Below are positions 17,499-25,407 of a stretch of 64,000 bases of DNA, one piece after another. Both the position numbers and the translations under genes were made by a program. The DNA is taken from the NCBI GenBank assembly GCA_013112715.1, contig JABFGB010000002.1:248200-312199 (forward strand), in the 5' to 3' direction. The first letter of the stretch is position 1, and each line of letters opens with the position of its first letter. Under the pieces are notes generated by a model. The model was not told the DNA's origin, made no database searches, and worked only from the letters and a program-made list of their open reading frames with translations. This DNA comes from Chloroflexota bacterium. GTDB lineage: Bacteria; Chloroflexota; Anaerolineae; Aggregatilineales; J027.

Positions 17499-18773
17499 TT
17501 AGCCTTTCAGGGTAGCGCCGACGGGTCGGGGGGTGTGACCGGGAAAAACGATGCTAAGGTCAGTGTTGGCGGTGCGATTGGTCAACAGTTCGCTCAATAC
17601 ATCCCGATAATCGGTAGTGATTTGCAAATCGCCATTGTCCAAAAAGTCGGAATTGAGGCCGGGCCATTGGGCGATGACGGGCATTCTAGCGACGTGTGGA
17701 CTCATAATATACATCGCGCCACCGTGCCCGTGATCGGTGCCGCCCCCGCCATTTTCTTGCACTCGCCGTCCAAATTCAGACATGACCACCACTGTAATTT
17801 TGTCCATGTAATCGAGCAGGTCATCATGGAAAGCGCGGAGATTTTGACTCAATGAGATGAGCAGGCCGGACAACAGACCATCGCTGCGACCCTGTGCGAC
17901 GTGGGTATCGTAATTGCCATGATCCACACAGGCAACCTCTAAGCCAGCACCTGCTTTAATAAGAGCCGCTGTTTGTTTCAGTCCACGTCCCAGATCGGAA
18001 TCGTCATAACGCGCACCGTTGGCGGGGCGATATTTGTCCACCTCAATCTGCTTGACCAGTTCGAGGGCTTGGAAGGTGGCATCGGCGCTCAGATTGAGGG
18101 GTGCGTCGCTTTCTTGGTACATGGCCGAAAGCGTGGCGGCCATCTGGTCGGTCTGACGGGTGTCGCCGTGTAGATGAAAATCGGCAATCGAGCGCAGGGC
18201 ATTGGCGGATACATAACCCCGCAGGCTGGTGGGCAGCTTGTCACTCCAACCGATGGCCCGTAAGGGTGAATCTCCCTCCGCTGAAGTCGCCATGAGATGA
18301 CGCCCCAGCCAACCCGAACCGATGCCTGCTTCCGCGCCATTTGTGCCGCGTTCCATCAGATCCATCGCTTCGAAATGACTGCGCGAGACATTCGGCGTAC
18401 CAGCGGCGTGAATGACCGTCATATGCCCATTCATCAGAAGTTCGTGGATGGGGCGCATGTCGGGATTGAGGCCGAAAAAGTCGTCTAGCGCCAACGCTTT
18501 GACACTATCACTGCTGTCCGGTTGACCAATGGCGAGCAGGGGGCGGGCTTTGTAGTAGTTGTCATCACCAAACGGCACAATCATATTAAGGGCATCCGCG
18601 CCACCACGTAGAAAAATGCAGACAAGGGTATCACCCTTAACTCCCTCACTGGCAAAAGCAAGTCGGGGCAACCATGCGGGCCACAGAACGCGGGTAGCTC
18701 CAATGGCGCTGAGGGCAGTCGCGGCCTGCAACCATTGGCGGCGGGAGAGCAGATGGGTACGGTTCTCAGACAT
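17499..18773 (-). CDS. DUF1501 (alkaline-phosphatase-superfamily-like) protein with Tat signal
   Basis: The N-terminus LSRRQWLQAATALSAIGATR is a twin-arginine export signal. The body has the DUF1501 landmarks: LVCIFLRGGADALNMIVPFG, ATGTPNVSRSHFEA-like HAAGTPNVSRSHFEAMDLME, DHGNYDTHVAQG, VVVMSEFGRRVQENGGGGTDHGHGG and a near C-terminal FPG. The His/Asp-rich motifs resemble metal sites of the sulfatase/phosphatase superfamily, but no activity is established for the family. It follows the DUF1800 gene on the same strand; this pairing recurs in many bacteria. AGGAG lies 9 bases before the ATG. Confidence 0.88.
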   Translation of the reverse strand: MSENRTHLLSRRQWLQAATALSAIGATRVLWPAWLPRLAFASEGVKGDTLVCIFLRGGADALNMIVPFGDDNYYKARPLLAIGQPDSSDSVKALALDDFFGLNPDMRPIHELLMNGHMTVIHAAGTPNVSRSHFEAMDLMERGTNGAEAGIGSGWLGRHLMATSAEGDSPLRAIGWSDKLPTSLRGYVSANALRSIADFHLHGDTRQTDQMAATLSAMYQESDAPLNLSADATFQALELVKQIEVDKYRPANGARYDDSDLGRGLKQTAALIKAGAGLEVACVDHGNYDTHVAQGRSDGLLSGLLISLSQNLRAFHDDLLDYMDKITVVVMSEFGRRVQENGGGGTDHGHGGAMYIMSPHVARMPVIAQWPGLNSDFLDNGDLQITTDYRDVLSELLTNRTANTDLSIVFPGHTPRPVGATLKG

Positions 18774-18795
18774 GATGAATCTCCTGTGTAATTAA

Positions 18796-18832
18796 CCTCA
18801 CCCCCTCCCCAAAATGGCGAGGGGAGGAGGGA
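18796..18832. repeat. C-rich/G-rich hairpin repeat, copy 2
   Basis: CCTCACCCCCTCCCC followed by GGGGAGGAGGG. CCTCCCC (18804-18810) and GGGGAGG (18821-18827) form the stem. It sits between the DUF1800 stop and the DUF1501 start, within a probable operon. Confidence 0.6.
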
Positions 18833-18833
18833 T

Positions 18834-20360
18834 TTATCTCCATTGAAAAGCAGGACTCGCCAACAGCAGACCAAGCGTTTGCAGCATTTGGCCTCGACCC
18901 TTGTCACCACTCAAATTCGGTTTTTTGCCTGTGCCGTTTGTCGCAAAATTCCACAATGCAGCACTCTCATTGAGCGTCAAATCGCGTGCCAATACCAAAC
19001 GTCCAAAATTGTGCAGCAGCTTTTCGGCATTGCGTTCAGAGTCCATACGTTCAGCGATGTCCCATAGGTCTATTTTGACACCAGATAGCTCGTCGTTCAC
19101 TAAATCGAGGGCGAGATTGATGCGCGGGAGCATGTTGTTGGCCCAACCGACAGCGTTATCAGGATAGCCGTCTGGGGTAGCCCATGCAAATGGACGATGC
19201 CCCATGCGGTCTAATAAATCAATCAGATCGCGGTTGCCGTCATAATTGGCATTGGTAGCCCGCAGCAGCGATGCCATCAATTCAAAGGGACGCTTGAGTT
19301 TGGGCGGAGCGCTGTCAAAATCGGGATGGTTCAAGAGGGTACGCAGCACGGCCCGAATATCGCCATCGGTGGACTGCCATGTGGTGACACAATCATCAAT
19401 GATGTTTTGGGGTGGGTCGTCGGCGATAAAGCGCTGTACCAGCTTCGTGCAGACGAATTTGGAGGTGCTGGGGTGATTGACCAAAATTTCCAAGACCTTA
19501 TCGCCATCATCCTTCCCACCACCCGCCGGGATGACATGCCCCAAGACCGTTTTTTCGCCGTCGTCGTGCCAAGCACTGTGATATTCAAATTCGCCGTCGT
19601 CGTTTTTGCCCCAACCGGTCAGGCAGCGAGCGACCTCTTGAATGTCTTGTTCGGTGTAACCCCCATGTACGCCGAGGGTATGCAGTTCCATAATCTCACG
19701 GGCGTAATTTTCATTGGGGTGGCTTTTTTCATTCTCGGTATTATCCAAATAGTGCAGCATGGCCGGACTGTGGGCAGACGCTTTCAACAAGTCGCGGAAT
19801 TTGCCGAGGGCGTGGGGACGAATCACCTCACGGTCATCTACGGTTTTGAAATACAATACATCGTTTTTGAACTGGTAGATGCTGAAATGGTCTGTCCAGA
19901 AGCCAACCATGACCTCATATAGCTGGCGTTCGGAGAATACCGCCCGGACGAGGGTCATTTGGGCCAATTCATAGGCGACCAAATCTTTATCCCCGCCGCC
20001 AAAATCGTCACTGCCATTCAGCGACATCAAATCTTGGGCTTGCCAATTGAGTGTATCGTAGCGCCGTAGTCGCCAATCGAGCGCGTCATCCTCTATATCC
20101 TTATAGTCCAACTGCTGCTTGATCCATTTTTCGCGGCCCAGCTGCTGCACTTTTTCAAGTTGACCGGGGCGGGGGCCATAGGCGGCGCGATTGAGTAAAT
20201 GGGCGATAGGGTGACGATTCGCTCCCGATGGCAACCAGAGTTCTTTGGGCAGATCGGGCTGGGCGAGACGATCAATGACGTTGCTACAACCGGAGGCCGC
20301 CAATATCGTTCCCCCGGCAAGGGTTGTCAGAAAAGCACGGCGCGAAAGTTGGGTTTTCAT
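18834..20360 (-). CDS. DUF1800 protein, Tat-exported lipoprotein
   Basis: MKTQLSRRAFLTTLAGG carries a twin-arginine motif and is followed by ILAASGC, a lipobox, so the protein is probably exported folded and lipid-anchored. DUF1800 landmarks are HLLNRAAYGPRPGQLEKV, FWTDHFSIY, HPNENYAREIMELHTLGVHGG, YTEQDIQEVARCLTGWG and PHILGHVIPAGG-like VLGHVIPAGGG. Function is unproven for the family. I start it at 20360 rather than the in-frame ATG at 20375, because GGAGGG lies 8 bases before 20360 and both lipobox and twin-arginine spacing then look normal. Downstream is its usual partner DUF1501; upstream, 17 bases away, is a membrane protein. Confidence 0.87.
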   Translation of the reverse strand: MKTQLSRRAFLTTLAGGTILAASGCSNVIDRLAQPDLPKELWLPSGANRHPIAHLLNRAAYGPRPGQLEKVQQLGREKWIKQQLDYKDIEDDALDWRLRRYDTLNWQAQDLMSLNGSDDFGGGDKDLVAYELAQMTLVRAVFSERQLYEVMVGFWTDHFSIYQFKNDVLYFKTVDDREVIRPHALGKFRDLLKASAHSPAMLHYLDNTENEKSHPNENYAREIMELHTLGVHGGYTEQDIQEVARCLTGWGKNDDGEFEYHSAWHDDGEKTVLGHVIPAGGGKDDGDKVLEILVNHPSTSKFVCTKLVQRFIADDPPQNIIDDCVTTWQSTDGDIRAVLRTLLNHPDFDSAPPKLKRPFELMASLLRATNANYDGNRDLIDLLDRMGHRPFAWATPDGYPDNAVGWANNMLPRINLALDLVNDELSGVKIDLWDIAERMDSERNAEKLLHNFGRLVLARDLTLNESAALWNFATNGTGKKPNLSGDKGRGQMLQTLGLLLASPAFQWR

Positions 20361-20377
20361 GGAAGCACCCTCCATAA

Positions 20378-20944
20378 CTAGGCTTCGGCGGGTTGGGGTT
20401 CAAGGGTAGTCTGATATTGGGGCTGAACGACGGGCTTGGGGCGGGGATTGCCCGTAAAAATTTGCCCAAAGCGGCCTGCCATCACCATCACAATCGCGCC
20501 CATGCCGATAATCAGACCAAAGGGCAGCACGATAAACCAACCGATGACCGGGAAGGCAATCGCAAACGAGAGGGCCACCGCGCCGCTGATGGATTCGACC
20601 AGCGCGTTTTCATCCCGCCGATTCATCCATGCAATCCGCATTCCGATCAGCCGAGCGACGACGGCTAACCCCCAGAAGGCCCACAGCGACACCAGCAGCA
20701 TAAAGATGGTGCCGCACGCCTGTATAAAGCTCCCAATCGAAATGAACAACACAGCAGGGCCGCCCACAAATAGTACCGGAATCAGCCCCACAAAAAACGG
20801 CGTAATCGCACCTTTGGCAAGGCGGGTCGCGGCGCGGGTGCTGGTGTCATAAAACCCGAGATTTAGAAAAATCAACAGGGCGGGCAGTGCCAACATCAAC
20901 CCGGCGAGACAGCTTATGGCTAAGATCGAATCCCCAATACCCAT
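20378..20944 (-). CDS. Unknown four-span membrane protein
   Basis: This 188-residue protein has hydrophobic segments at about residues 8-30, 50-70, 78-105 and 125-160. It ends with a Pro/Gln-rich cytoplasmic-looking tail (PKPVVQPQYQTTLEPQP). I know of no family for it. The gene is first in the strand run that continues with the DUF1800 and DUF1501 genes, with a gap of only 17 bases to DUF1800, so the three are probably one transcript. A membrane partner for two exported proteins is a reasonable guess and nothing more. Confidence 0.65.
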   Translation of the reverse strand: MGIGDSILAISCLAGLMLALPALLIFLNLGFYDTSTRAATRLAKGAITPFFVGLIPVLFVGGPAVLFISIGSFIQACGTIFMLLVSLWAFWGLAVVARLIGMRIAWMNRRDENALVESISGAVALSFAIAFPVIGWFIVLPFGLIIGMGAIVMVMAGRFGQIFTGNPRPKPVVQPQYQTTLEPQPAEA

Positions 20945-21049
20945 GATGTTACCTCCAGAAGAATTCCAAAGAAGTTGTCTTCACAATAGCAGGGATGGGA
21001 AATGGGATGTAGTCAATGGGGTCATGACTTGGCGGGAGATGGCTCATAC

Positions 21050-21061
21050 TGTCATATGACA
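21050..21061. promoter_or_regulatory. 12-base perfect palindrome, likely operator of the two-component pair
   Basis: TGTCATATGACA is self-complementary. It overlaps the place where a -35 would lie for TATGAT at 21076-21081. A second, shorter palindrome GTCATGAC lies at 21021-21028, 31 bases centre to centre, close to three helical turns. The response regulator encoded downstream is an obvious candidate binder. Confidence 0.5.
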
Positions 21062-21075
21062 CCCGTCACGCGGGA

Positions 21076-21081
21076 TATGAT
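21076..21081 (+). promoter_or_regulatory. Putative -10 for the kinase gene
   Basis: TATGAT is a good -10 match and would give a transcript start near 21088, upstream of ATG 21127. No normal -35 is present; the palindrome at 21050-21061 occupies that position, as at activator-dependent promoters. Confidence 0.4.
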
Positions 21082-21126
21082 TCTATGCAGTGTCGGGTCG
21101 GGTTGACGTGTGTTACGATGGATATT

Positions 21127-22362
21127 ATGAAACATATGGAACCCGGTTTACTTCAAGTATTTAGGCTCTACGTCGGCACATGGTTGGCGGTGATGCTGCT
21201 GGCTTTATGTGGGGCACTCTCGGATGACAAAGAGGCAGTCAACTTCTTGTTGATGGTGATCGCCTCCACCCTGTTGATGGGGTATCTAGCATGGCCTTTG
21301 CTGCGTCGGAAACTGGGGCGCTATTTTTTGCCCATCGCACTATTTGGGGCTACCGCCAGTCCTATTTTGATTGAAGCCTTCAGTGTTTTCGTGAGGATGC
21401 TCGAAGGCACAAGAGGCGATGCGGCATGGCCTGACCCGGGATTGACCACAGTATGGCTGTTTGTGCCGATGATTTTTGTGAGTGTGCAATATGGCTTCCG
21501 GCGGACAACCATCTATATTGTGGGGGCGACCTTAGCCGAACTCGGCCTCTATTTTGTCCTCGCTATTTTACGTGGCCCTGCGTTGGGGACCATGATTGAG
21601 CAGGGGCTTTTTCGCGTCATTATTTTTATTCCTTTCGCCTATCTGGTCAGCAAATTAATGAATGGGCAGCGCGAAGAACGCCGCGCCTTAGCCCTCTCAA
21701 ATGCACGCTTGGCTCATTACGCGACGACATTAGAGCAATTAGCGGTCAGCCGCGAACGCAACCGGATGGCACGGGAACTCCATGACACCTTAGCCCATAC
21801 CCTAAGTGCGGTGGCGGTACAGTTGGAGGCGGTAGACGTTTTGTGGGATACTGACCCAGTCAAAGCCCGCGAAACGCTGACCCTTTCCAAAGACTTGACG
21901 CGCAATGGCCTGACCGAAGCCCGCCGCGCCCTCAAAGCCCTACGTGCCAGCCCCTTGGAGGATTTGGGCTTAGTATTGGCGGTGCGCGATTTGGCGCAAA
22001 TGAATGCAGAACGGGCCGGGTTACAGCTAAATTTACAAACCGCTGATACTTTGGGGGAACTGCACCCGACCGTTCAGCAGACCATTTATCGTATTGCCGA
22101 AGAAGCGATGAATAACGTGGTGCGCCATGCCAATGCATCGGCGCTGGCGGTGCTGCTGGGCTATGATGGCGGTCAATTAAAACTGCTGGTGATGGACAAC
22201 GGTGAGGGGTTTGATCTAAACAAGGCCACGCAGAATGGGCATTATGGCTTAGTGGGGATGCAAGAACGCGCGGCCTTGTGTGGGGGTCAATTGAATGTGC
22301 AAAGCCAACCGGGGCAGGGGACACGAGTCGAGTTTAGTGTGGAGATGGTGAAATCGGCATGA
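21127..22362 (+). CDS. Sensor histidine kinase, HisKA_3 (DesK/LiaS/NarX type)
   Basis: Five or six membrane spans occupy residues ~5-185. They are followed by the dimerisation/phosphoacceptor helix RMARELHDTLAHTLSAVAVQ, with the phosphorylated His in RELHD, and a C-terminal ATPase domain with EEAMNNVVRHA (N box), VMDNGEGFD (G1) and GLVGMQERAALCGG (G2). No extracytoplasmic sensing domain is present, so the signal is probably sensed within or near the membrane. In-frame ATGs at 21085 and 21118 also exist; 21127 has GGA just upstream and suits the promoter. The stop overlaps the regulator start as ATGA. Confidence 0.9.
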   Translation: MKHMEPGLLQVFRLYVGTWLAVMLLALCGALSDDKEAVNFLLMVIASTLLMGYLAWPLLRRKLGRYFLPIALFGATASPILIEAFSVFVRMLEGTRGDAAWPDPGLTTVWLFVPMIFVSVQYGFRRTTIYIVGATLAELGLYFVLAILRGPALGTMIEQGLFRVIIFIPFAYLVSKLMNGQREERRALALSNARLAHYATTLEQLAVSRERNRMARELHDTLAHTLSAVAVQLEAVDVLWDTDPVKARETLTLSKDLTRNGLTEARRALKALRASPLEDLGLVLAVRDLAQMNAERAGLQLNLQTADTLGELHPTVQQTIYRIAEEAMNNVVRHANASALAVLLGYDGGQLKLLVMDNGEGFDLNKATQNGHYGLVGMQERAALCGGQLNVQSQPGQGTRVEFSVEMVKSA

Positions 22363-23018
22363 CACGCATCTTAATTGTGGATGACCAAATTGTTGTTTCC
22401 GAAGGCTTGAAGGCCATTTTGAGTGCCACTCCCGGCATTGAGGTGGTGGGAATCGCACAGGACGGGGCGCAGGCACTAGAACTTATCCCGACTACCAAGC
22501 CGGACTTGGTGCTGATGGATCTAAAAATGCCGGGAATGAATGGCATCCATGCTACACGCAAGATCCGCGAACAATACCCCGATGTACGAATTCTGGTGCT
22601 GACCACCTATGTCGAAGATGAATGGGTGTTTGATGCGATTCAGGCAGGCGCGGCGGGCTATTTGCTGAAAGATTCGCGGCGCGAGGATATTGTCAACGCG
22701 ATTCAGCGCACGATGGCGGGGCAGACCCCGGTTGACCCAGCGGTGGCAGATAAATTATTCGCGCTGGTACGGGGCAATGCACGACCCACTCCCCAAACCT
22801 CCACGATTGCCCATGAACTCAATGAGCGCGAACGGGAAATTTTGCAGTTGCTGGCACGCGGGATGAGCAACGCGGCGATTGCAGAACGGCTTGTGTTGGC
22901 GGAGGGCACAGTGCGGAATTATGTCAGTTCGATTTTTGCCAAATTAAACGTCACAGATCGTACCCAAGCGGCGGCGTTGGCATGGCAGCATGGCTTGGTA
23001 TCGGCAAAAGATGAATGA
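22359..23018 (+). CDS. NarL/FixJ-family response regulator
   Basis: A 219-residue two-domain regulator. The receiver domain has the acidic pocket IVDDQIVV, phosphoacceptor Asp in LVLMDLKMPGMNG, Thr in VLTTY and Lys in GYLLKDS. The LuxR-type helix-turn-helix follows with LNEREREILQLLARGMSNAAIAERL and GTVRNYVSSIFAKL. It is phosphorylated by the kinase encoded just upstream (four-base overlap) and binds DNA as a dimer. The palindromes upstream of the kinase gene make autoregulation plausible. Targets are unknown. Confidence 0.93.
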   Translation: MTRILIVDDQIVVSEGLKAILSATPGIEVVGIAQDGAQALELIPTTKPDLVLMDLKMPGMNGIHATRKIREQYPDVRILVLTTYVEDEWVFDAIQAGAAGYLLKDSRREDIVNAIQRTMAGQTPVDPAVADKLFALVRGNARPTPQTSTIAHELNEREREILQLLARGMSNAAIAERLVLAEGTVRNYVSSIFAKLNVTDRTQAAALAWQHGLVSAKDE

Positions 23019-23166
23019 ATGCCTACAGAATTAATGACTTTTATTAGGTGAGTTTCCCTCGCATTTCTGCTATGCTAGTTTGATAAACATATTGTATTAA
23101 AGTAGCGCTCCTGCTTCGCAGCCCCACCGCCTCATTTTAACCTCCCAAATAAATAAGGAAAAGAAA

Positions 23167-23712
23167 ATGGCTCAATTTATAGCGTATGATCCAAATGTTG
23201 AAGTCTCTGGAGCAGTCATTTTAGCGGCCATCGCGCACTTGAAGGCTGAAATTGTTCCGCTGCTTGAAAAACACGAAATTTTTGATGTGCAGCCTGATAA
23301 GTGGTATCCCTTGCAAGCCTTCCTCAATGTGCTGAAATCCATCAACGACGGGTGGAGTTTTGGCAGTTCAGCCGTTGACCTCATGAGCATCGGGATGCAG
23401 ATTCCTGAGAACGCGATGTGGCCGCCGAACGTGGATTCAGTGGAAACCGCGTTAGGCAGTATTGATACGGCCTATCATATCAATCACCGAGGGGGCGAGA
23501 TTGGTCATTATCGCATCGAATTTGCGGAACCCCATCATATCCGCATGGTATGTGAGAATCCCTATCCCAGCGACTTTGACTATGGCATTATTTATCGCAC
23601 CGTCAAGAAGTTTTCTCACAAAGGTCAGACGTTTCAAGTGCAGCGTGCTGATTCCCCATCACGGCTTAAAGGGGATGAGCTGTGCATCTACGACATCTTC
23701 TTTGCTGATTAA
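23167..23712 (+). CDS. Unknown 181-residue protein
   Basis: I do not recognise this protein with confidence. It is soluble, with no signal peptide or membrane span. A helical N-terminal half (ILAAIAHLKAEIVPLLEKH) precedes a beta-rich half with HRGGEIGHYRIEF and CENPYPSDFDYGIIYRTVKKF, ending in GDELCIYDIFF. The pattern of a helical part followed by a Cys-x-x-Pro-Tyr-Pro segment faintly recalls the HNOB/DUF2378-type sensory folds; this is a weak impression. It is expressed alone, has AAGGAA before the ATG, and is followed by a clear terminator. Confidence 0.6.
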   Translation: MAQFIAYDPNVEVSGAVILAAIAHLKAEIVPLLEKHEIFDVQPDKWYPLQAFLNVLKSINDGWSFGSSAVDLMSIGMQIPENAMWPPNVDSVETALGSIDTAYHINHRGGEIGHYRIEFAEPHHIRMVCENPYPSDFDYGIIYRTVKKFSHKGQTFQVQRADSPSRLKGDELCIYDIFFAD

Positions 23713-23725
23713 ACCCCATGAAGTG

Positions 23726-23772
23726 ATTCTCGCCTTTGGAGCCATATATCCTTTTCAGAGGCGAGAATTTTT
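23726..23772 (+). terminator. Intrinsic terminator
   Basis: ATTCTCGCCT (23726-23735) pairs perfectly with AGGCGAGAAT (23759-23768) across a 23-base loop and is followed by a run of T. It ends the transcript of the 181-residue gene. Confidence 0.8.
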
Positions 23773-23861
23773 ACTAAATCGCATCCAACCAGCGGCATGG
23801 GTAGCGTGGGTTGGTGTCAGCAAAGGATGAGTAAAAAACATACTCCTTGAGCAGTTTAAAA

Positions 23862-24140
23862 CTAAATTTGAGGCTTAAAGTAACTGATTCCGATTTTCCA
23901 ATTGCCTTCAGCATAGGTAAATCCAGACTCATTCGTCCAGTTTTCCACAAAATTCACTTTTATTCTTTCGTAGTACGTTTGGGATACGGTAATACTAAAC
24001 TGGAAATGATTAGGGTTTATCCCATATTCCTCGAACAGGGAGGTTATTTTTTCCATTATATTTACTAGGTCTGCCCTGTCTAGAAGTTGATCTTGTTTTG
24101 ACATTGAGATACTCACAGATGATTTTTCAGGATTTATCAT
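23862..24140 (-). CDS. Small unknown protein, paralogue of its upstream neighbour
   Basis: Ninety-two residues, soluble, no known domain. From LLDRADLVNIMEKITSLFEE onward it aligns with the protein of the preceding gene: the blocks LDR, MEKI, the F-x-E-x-G-[VI] segment, S-x-x-YYE-x-[IV]-KVNF and a C-terminal NW-x-I-x[VI]-G are shared in order. The ATG overlaps the stop of that gene as ATGA, so the two arose by tandem duplication and are coupled. The DNA is visibly richer in A+T than the surroundings. The function is unknown. Confidence 0.6.
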   Translation of the reverse strand: MINPEKSSVSISMSKQDQLLDRADLVNIMEKITSLFEEYGINPNHFQFSITVSQTYYERIKVNFVENWTNESGFTYAEGNWKIGISYFKPQI

Positions 24141-24394
24141 GAGGATTTTGTTTTTGGCATTATAACAGGCTCACCAACTAGAATGTCCCAATTGTCTTGT
24201 CTCACTCTAAACAAAATATCAGCAATGGGATTTCGCGGAAAATTGACCTTGACAGCTTCGTAGTATTCACTTGGAACTTCCACGTGTAAGAAAAGATTTT
24301 CTAGATCCACTCCATTCTCTGTGAAAACAGCCATAATTTTCTCCATCATCTCTTTGATGAGGGTTCGATCCAAAAATGGTGATTCATTGTTCAA
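24137..24394 (-). CDS. Small unknown protein, first of a tandem paralogue pair
   Basis: Eighty-five residues starting with TTG. The start is supported by AGGAGA 7 bases upstream; the nearby ATG is in another frame. The chain is short, mixed helical/beta and acidic, with LDRTLIKEMMEKIMAVF and SEYYEAVKVNF. It is homologous by eye to the next gene and overlaps it by four bases. No family is recognised. The pair stands alone between a terminator and a lipoprotein gene. Confidence 0.6.
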   Translation of the reverse strand: MNNESPFLDRTLIKEMMEKIMAVFTENGVDLENLFLHVEVPSEYYEAVKVNFPRNPIADILFRVRQDNWDILVGEPVIMPKTKSS

Positions 24395-24467
24395 TTGATA
24401 GTCTCCTAAGTTGCTCTCATATAAGCGTAGTAGCTGCTTTCAATTTAACCTGCGATTATATGATTCA

Positions 24468-24491
24468 AGGGCGAACTCAATGGCCCGCCCT
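24468..24491. repeat. Small inverted repeat between the lipoprotein and paralogue genes
   Basis: AGGGCG (24468-24473) and CGCCCT (24486-24491) are complementary around a 12-base loop, just after the stop of the lipoprotein gene (minus strand). A run of T is lacking, so a terminator role is uncertain. Confidence 0.3.
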
Positions 24492-24507
24492 CATTCGATA
24501 GTCGTTT

Positions 24508-25332
24508 TTATGAGGGACACTGCCTCACAATTTGGGCGGGGTCGGGGGCGGTGTAATCAGGCTGATTACCTAACGCCGTCACGTTGAAAATGAAGGTATT
24601 CCCTTCGTGGCGTTCGAGGTCGGAATAGGTTGCCTCAAATCGAATCAAGGCTTTGGTGGCGTTATCAATGTAAATCGCGCCGTCAATGTAGAAGGGTGGC
24701 ACATCGGCAATTTCTTTCTTCAAATCCTCCGAATCCACATCCTTCAAAATATCGAGGGCATCCTGCAATTTGGAGACAAGATGATATTGGGTGGTGGTAA
24801 AGCCATTCATGCTGACATTGGTGTTTTCCTGCTCGGCAACCGAAATCGCCTGCACCCCGATGGCAGTGGCGCTGTATTGCACAAACAAATCGCCGACGTT
24901 ACCCGCGAAAATTTCATCTTCATTGGTGTTATCGTCGCAGGAATATGTGCCATCGGCGTTGATGAGGTAGCGCTTCTTATCTACCGTCAAATATTCATGC
25001 ACCGTGTCGCCCTGTGCAATTCGCAAAATGGAATCGCCCTGCGCGTCGGCACTAATTGACCAGAACACCTGCCGATTGATCTGGGTGATGCTTTCGCCCG
25101 TCGCGGTGGTATCCCCGGAGGTCATGGTGGCTTCGGCTGCGAACCCGTTGGTCTTATCCAAGGCTTCCAAACCTTCGGTGGTGTATTTCCATGTCCCGCT
25201 TTCGCTGATTTCTTCGAGCAGGGTGACGGCCTTGCTCACTGCATTGACGGTATCTTCAACCTCGCTGAGATCGCAGGCGAGGGTTGCTCCCATCAAGAGC
25301 ATGATAGGCAGCAATACACGATAAATTTTCAT
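24508..25332 (-). CDS. Exported lipoprotein, LppX/LprG-like possible
   Basis: MKIYRVLLPIMLLMGATLAC is a lipoprotein signal with the lipobox LAC at Cys20. The mature ~250 residues are soluble and mostly beta-strand, with two further Cys (in TYSCDDN and VRQCPS) that may form a disulfide. The pattern of an amphipathic beta-sheet plus late hydrophobic strand (PPFYIDGAIYIDNATKALIRF) resembles LolA/LppX-type folds that carry lipids, but I cannot confirm this. It is monocistronic, followed on the same strand by the paralogue pair. Confidence 0.65.
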   Translation of the reverse strand: MKIYRVLLPIMLLMGATLACDLSEVEDTVNAVSKAVTLLEEISESGTWKYTTEGLEALDKTNGFAAEATMTSGDTTATGESITQINRQVFWSISADAQGDSILRIAQGDTVHEYLTVDKKRYLINADGTYSCDDNTNEDEIFAGNVGDLFVQYSATAIGVQAISVAEQENTNVSMNGFTTTQYHLVSKLQDALDILKDVDSEDLKKEIADVPPFYIDGAIYIDNATKALIRFEATYSDLERHEGNTFIFNVTALGNQPDYTAPDPAQIVRQCPS

Positions 25333-25407
25333 AAGCGCAGTTCCTTGAAACTTGTTTTCCCCTATGAAAAATTATACGCGACATGTGGGAGGGGGTAGCG
25401 CAATCCC

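Noticed and set aside
19326..19922. 198-codon open frame on the plus strand
   Set aside because: Antisense to the DUF1800 gene; no motif and no ribosome-binding site.
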